Assembly (NCBI GenBank): GCA_902806565.1
Contig: CADCXA010000016.1
Location: 682,001 to 746,000, forward strand
Origin: Hypoxylon rubiginosum
Lineage: Eukaryota > Ascomycota > Sordariomycetes > Xylariales > Hypoxylaceae
Direction: 5' to 3'
DNA: 64,000 nucleotides
In this document: piece by piece, positions 60,151 to 64,000 of the stretch
How positions within the stretch are numbered: the stretch's first letter is position 1
Layout: every line of letters begins with the position of its first letter
Notes under the pieces: model-generated
What the model was told of the DNA's origin: nothing
What the model saw: the letters and a program-made list of their open reading frames with translations, nothing else
The model's database searches: none
Position numbers and translations under genes: made by a program

Positions 60151-62212
60151 TTTACCGCAATGCCGGTGGTTTAATGAAATTCAGGAACGAAACGGACGGA
60201 ATTGATTTGGATTCAGGTACCATTTCTTAGTATCCATAAACCTCATACTACGGAGCGGTAATTCAGGTACATACATATGAATTACTCAGTTACTGACTAC
60301 TATAAACAGTACCTTACATTTCGTGGCCGGGCACTAGTATAGACGGGACCGATGTTACCAAGGTAGGTAAGGTAGGTCCTCGTTTGCGAAGCTGAAGCAG
60401 AGACTAACGAGAGAGATATGCGGAAGATGAATCATGTCCATCCGTAACCATGGCGTGGGTACAGACGACGGGCAGGACGGGCTAGACGGGTTCCAGGTTG
60501 ATGGTTACAAAAAGATGGGATTGGTCGTTATCTTCCGCAAAAGCAAAATAGGTCATCTCATAGTTTAGCGATCAGGCGATATGCGATCCTTATGATGAAA
60601 GTGGCAGAGTGGCTGCATGACGGTAGGTAACTTTGGTTGGGATGAGCATAATCTTGTACCTCTCTATGTATCTTGCCTACATGTATGTATCTTGCAGTCT
60701 TGCAGTCTTGCAGTCTTGAACCAGAAGACCTTTTCCAAAGACAACCGACAACCAGACAATTCGCATCAAAGAGAAAAACGAATACTCCTTTTAGCTGAGA
60801 GGTCCACCTTACTGGTTACAGCAAAGCAAATCCTGAATTGAATACGAAAAAATTGGAGAGATGATGATGCGGAGGTATCTGACAATTTTTATTGATCCTT
60901 TCATCTTGACGGTACTCGGGAAATCGAGTCGATCGACAAGGAAACCCTGTTTGAATTAGAGCGATGGCGCTCCACACTAAAACCATCAAAGCCTCAATTC
61001 CTTCTTTTCCTTTTTTTCTTCTCGTACTAAAAATTTCTTCTTACCGGTGGCCTATAACGTTAAGTGTCATTTCGTTTCTAGACGAGACTGATGTCTTTCA
61101 ATATATGAAAATGATTTTATGGCACCTCGAGTAAATACGGCTTACGTGCTACCGATCTACTCGCTTAAAGGACCGGGCGTCTCGACCGCCAAGCCGTCCA
61201 AGTTTTGACACATGGGCACTTGCAGCATTGCAGCAGCTCGCACTGGATCAGGAGGAGCACGACATGAACTGACCTGATCCGGCTTTTACATACAAAAACA
61301 ACTCGCTTGGCTGAGAACTCCAGGTTAGCGCTCGATCAGCCATGAGCTGACAATGGGTTTGCAAGCCAGCGATGGCAGGATAACGTCAATGTAACTTATC
61401 GTAGGTCTGCTCATACTCAACTCTCAAGCTGAGGCATCTTGGCGCAGCAAGATAGATTACGTACCCGTTACCTACAGTACGAAAAGATACGACGTAGAGA
61501 GGTTATTGGGAAAGGGAGGCGGTCCATTTGCAATATCTTTTTTTAATTTATTAAGATTCCACCAGGACCTAAGCCTGCAGCAGTCTACGGTGCCAGAACT
61601 AATATATTCGAAAAGCAGTCATGGGCCTCATGGCTGAGCTTATCCTCAAATAAGATATACCCCCATCTGACTACTTCGTACAGATTCGTATATTATTACC
61701 ATGACGATCAATCATGTGCTGGCCCCATGGTCCATCACTCATCACTTCCCTACAAGGCTGCATAACCAGAACCAGAACCAGAAACCAGAAACCAGAGAAC
61801 CTGTTCGTTTCCTTGGGGATGACTATGCTGCCATGACCATGACTCGCGTGATACGAGGTCACCTTCGCATAGCCTCCACCCACGCAAGTATTTGTAACCG
61901 CCGTTTGATCCACCAGTTCCACCCACCCACGGATCTCACCTACATACATTAACATGGAGATTTGTCCAAGCCGTTGGAAAACTTCTCTCCGACTTGAAGC
62001 AAGGCTATCCCGGCCAGGCTCATACGCGGACGCCGTCATTAGTGCGAGGCGAATAAATATGGACTAGACAAAAATAGCAGCATTAAGGAGAACAGACGAA
62101 GAAGAAAAGGCTCCGAGAGTCAAATTATCTAAACTGAGCCAAGCAATGTGCTATGTAGTACAGCTATGTACTACATATACCGAATGATGAGAAAGGGCCG
62201 TATGTACTACCT

Positions 62213-62300
62213 AGCTGTGTCTGTGTGTGTGTGTGTGTGTCTATCGGGCTTTGTCTAATACACCTTCTCGCCTAATTCCCATTCCCATTCCCATTCCCAC
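62213..62300. repeat. Microsatellites (TG)n and (ATTCCC)4
   Basis: TGTGTCTGTG followed by about nine TG dinucleotides to 62240, then four copies of the hexamer ATTCCC at about 62275-62299. Non-coding. Confidence 0.85.
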
Positions 62301-64000
62301 CGCCCCCTCGATCCCTCGCCAAAAATGTCACAGTAAGCGCAGCATTAGCCCGCCTCGCCCGCCCGCCTGTCCACCTCTCTTAGGATAGCCTGCATGCCAC
62401 TATGTAGAAACCGACGATGGGGCTGTCGATATTGGCGGTTCTGGACCCCAAAGTGTGGGACGGCGGCGTATTGCGGCGTCTGCGCATCTAGGCATCTCAA
62501 CCTGCGGTCTGATCTCGTCCCTCTGTTTGGCTGGAGGGACGTTCAGCTGCCACATGGCAAAAGGTGGGCACCGTAGATGAAAATAGGATTCCAGTAGCTC
62601 GGTAGATCGGATAACGCGTACATGGCCTAGGTAGTAAGGTTAGGATGTATGTATGGATGGGGTCGTGGATCGCAAAAGAATTTCGAAGGTTCTCCCCTAG
62701 CGTATTATCTTTTTTTTTCTTCCTTTTTTTCTTTTTTACTTCACCGGTCGGTAAGGGGGGACAAGGGGATCTGTCTCTCAAAAAGCCCGACCGGTTATTA
62801 CTTCTTATTACTCATATATACAGGCTAAGCTGCGTCAGGCTAACGAGACCGGTGAGACAGCTTTCGAGGCTACGAGCAACCTACCCTTTATCCTCTAAAA
62901 CCTTGTCTTCTCAGCAGCTAGAACGCTCCGAGGCCGCCCCCATTCCTCTCTCCAAGACCACTTTACGCGCGTCGCGCAACGATGGTCGGGGACCACGACC
63001 GGGCTGTAAATCTCCACTCTCCCGGCCGTTAGACTTGGTCTTAGACATGATGACATTCGTAAACGCCGATGATCAAGATCATCCTCACATGGCAAATGTA
63101 CCATATCTGATGAAGAAATGAGCATCCCGTAGTCTCTGACCAACGTAACCACTGCCAGCGTGTGATCAAACAGCTGTGCTAACGGCTCTACGGTTCACGA
63201 CAGGCTCCTGTCTGACGTTTCACTGATAGTTCACGTAGAGGGTATTTCTCTGGAATAGCCATCGTAGATAGCTGCGACGTAGACATCGAAGCCGGTTATG
63301 TATTTCTAATTTGAGGTTTTGTCAGTCTAGAGGTAAGGTACAATCTGTGTGTCCCGTATTTATATTCATCCCGTGTCGTTGCCCGTCGCAAATTCATCAT
63401 CGTTATCATAAACAAGGCCATCTTGCCCTCCTCCCCCTCGAAGAAGATCGTGAATCCGTGCGCATATTACCATGGAAATATCCGTCCCTAAAGCAGCAAA
63501 GTTTGGACGCGGTGTAACGACAGAAATTGGACGCCGGGATGTTTGCACATGCGAATTTTTTGTGCGATCAGTCTATATATGCCCCTTTCCGTGCAATAGA
63601 GATGAAAAAGATAAAAAGGTAAGATGAAAAAAAGGGAAGAAAAGGAACGGTGTCGTCATCCATGGCTTGGTTCGCCTTCGGTTCGCCCCCAAGTCGCATG
63701 TGATGAGTTACACCGAAATCACAGGAATCTTATGGCCCGTCGACGCCGCCTACCGCCTGACCGCTCTCCTGTTCGTTGATGCAAGAGTCCGTGGTGATAC
63801 AATGGAAATCGAGGATTGTGTCTCATGAATGTGACGGTCGGGATGTTGCAAGAATATCTCGTACCATAACCTGCCCTGGCAGTCTAGAAACTGCATGTGA
63901 CTTCGCAATTGTTTTTTTTTCTCTCTCAATAGCTCTGTTGACCCAGGCCACTTCCGGGATACGGGCCCCCGTAGAAGACGTACTGTTCGAAAGGTAGGCA

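Larger units (their letters stand above)
59423..64000. other. Gene-free right end of window
   Basis: About 4.6 kb. After the SYLF promoter there are CCATAG repeats (59750-59850), GGCAGCCAGGCAGGCCAGG and TTAGACAAGG short repeats (59975-60035), a 25-base G run, a (TG)n and an (ATTCCC)n microsatellite, and several T-rich tracts. Longest frames (61671-62039 minus, 62645-63121 plus) run through repeats or homopolymers and resemble no protein. No tRNA or rRNA is recognised. Possibly a long promoter of a gene beyond the right edge, or an undetected non-coding RNA. Confidence 0.5.

Noticed and set aside
61671..62039. 122-codon minus-strand frame with ATG
   Set aside because: Composition is not protein-like, it crosses CCAGAA repeats, and no motif is recognised.
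62645..63121. 158-codon plus-strand frame
   Set aside because: Begins in homopolymer T/F runs and shows no family resemblance; non-ATG start.

Overview
The window is nuclear DNA from a filamentous ascomycete (Pezizomycotina, most likely a sordariomycete). The evidence is the set of gene families (fibroin-3-related protein, Zn2Cys6 regulator beside a 14-helix MFS pump, secreted tyrosinase, Arp9, SYLF protein), introns mostly of 48-100 nt with GTRNGT donors and CTAAC-like branch points, and roughly 3-kb gene spacing. No bacterial, viral or transposon coding sequence was recognised. Gene models were built by reading frames through splice sites. Exon lengths sum to whole codons in every complete model; the left-edge gene stays in phase through its last exon.

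Layout. 1-1971 (-): PhoD-type alkaline phosphatase, cut by the left edge. 2691-5088 (-): family X DNA polymerase (Pol4). 5957-7739 (-): Mep2-type ammonium transporter, with a long gene-poor 5' region. 11426-13516 (-): secreted tyrosinase. 14482-18260 (-): RNA polymerase I second subunit. 18607-20533 (-) and 21260-22918 (+): a Zn2Cys6 regulator and an MFS pump sharing a promoter that carries two near-identical CGG-N5-CCG sites. 23666-24605 (-): unrecognised small genes or exons. 26735-27595 (+): ARL8 GTPase. 30383-30939 (+) and 33018-34626 (+): two single-pass membrane proteins with PPxY motifs. 35437-36660 (-): unrecognised acidic protein. 37880-39101 (-): STIMATE/YPL162C-like membrane protein. 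40875-41484 (-): SF3B6, in five short exons. 42951-44921 (+): sulfatase. 45865-46758 (+): unrecognised Cys-rich protein. 47475-48911 (-) and 49455-51237 (+): proteasome Rpt1 and chaperonin Cct4, head to head. 51682-53112 (+): quinone oxidoreductase with two in-frame starts. 53790-56516 (-): Arp9. 57221-59422 (-): SYLF-domain protein. 59423-64000: no gene seen.

Most genes are housekeeping (transcription, splicing, proteostasis, chromatin, vacuole or lysosome). Accessory functions are the tyrosinase, sulfatase, phosphatase and the regulator-pump pair. The observations most worth checking are (a) an 84-codon open frame in phase with SF3B6 just after a TGA followed by CAATTA, a known leaky-stop context, (b) the duplicated CGG-N5-CCG motif in the regulator/pump promoter, (c) a Cys-rich putative zinc domain of unknown family at 45865-46758, and (d) two alternative starts in the quinone oxidoreductase that suggest mitochondrial and cytosolic forms. 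No clearly new defence, mobile or biosynthetic system was found.
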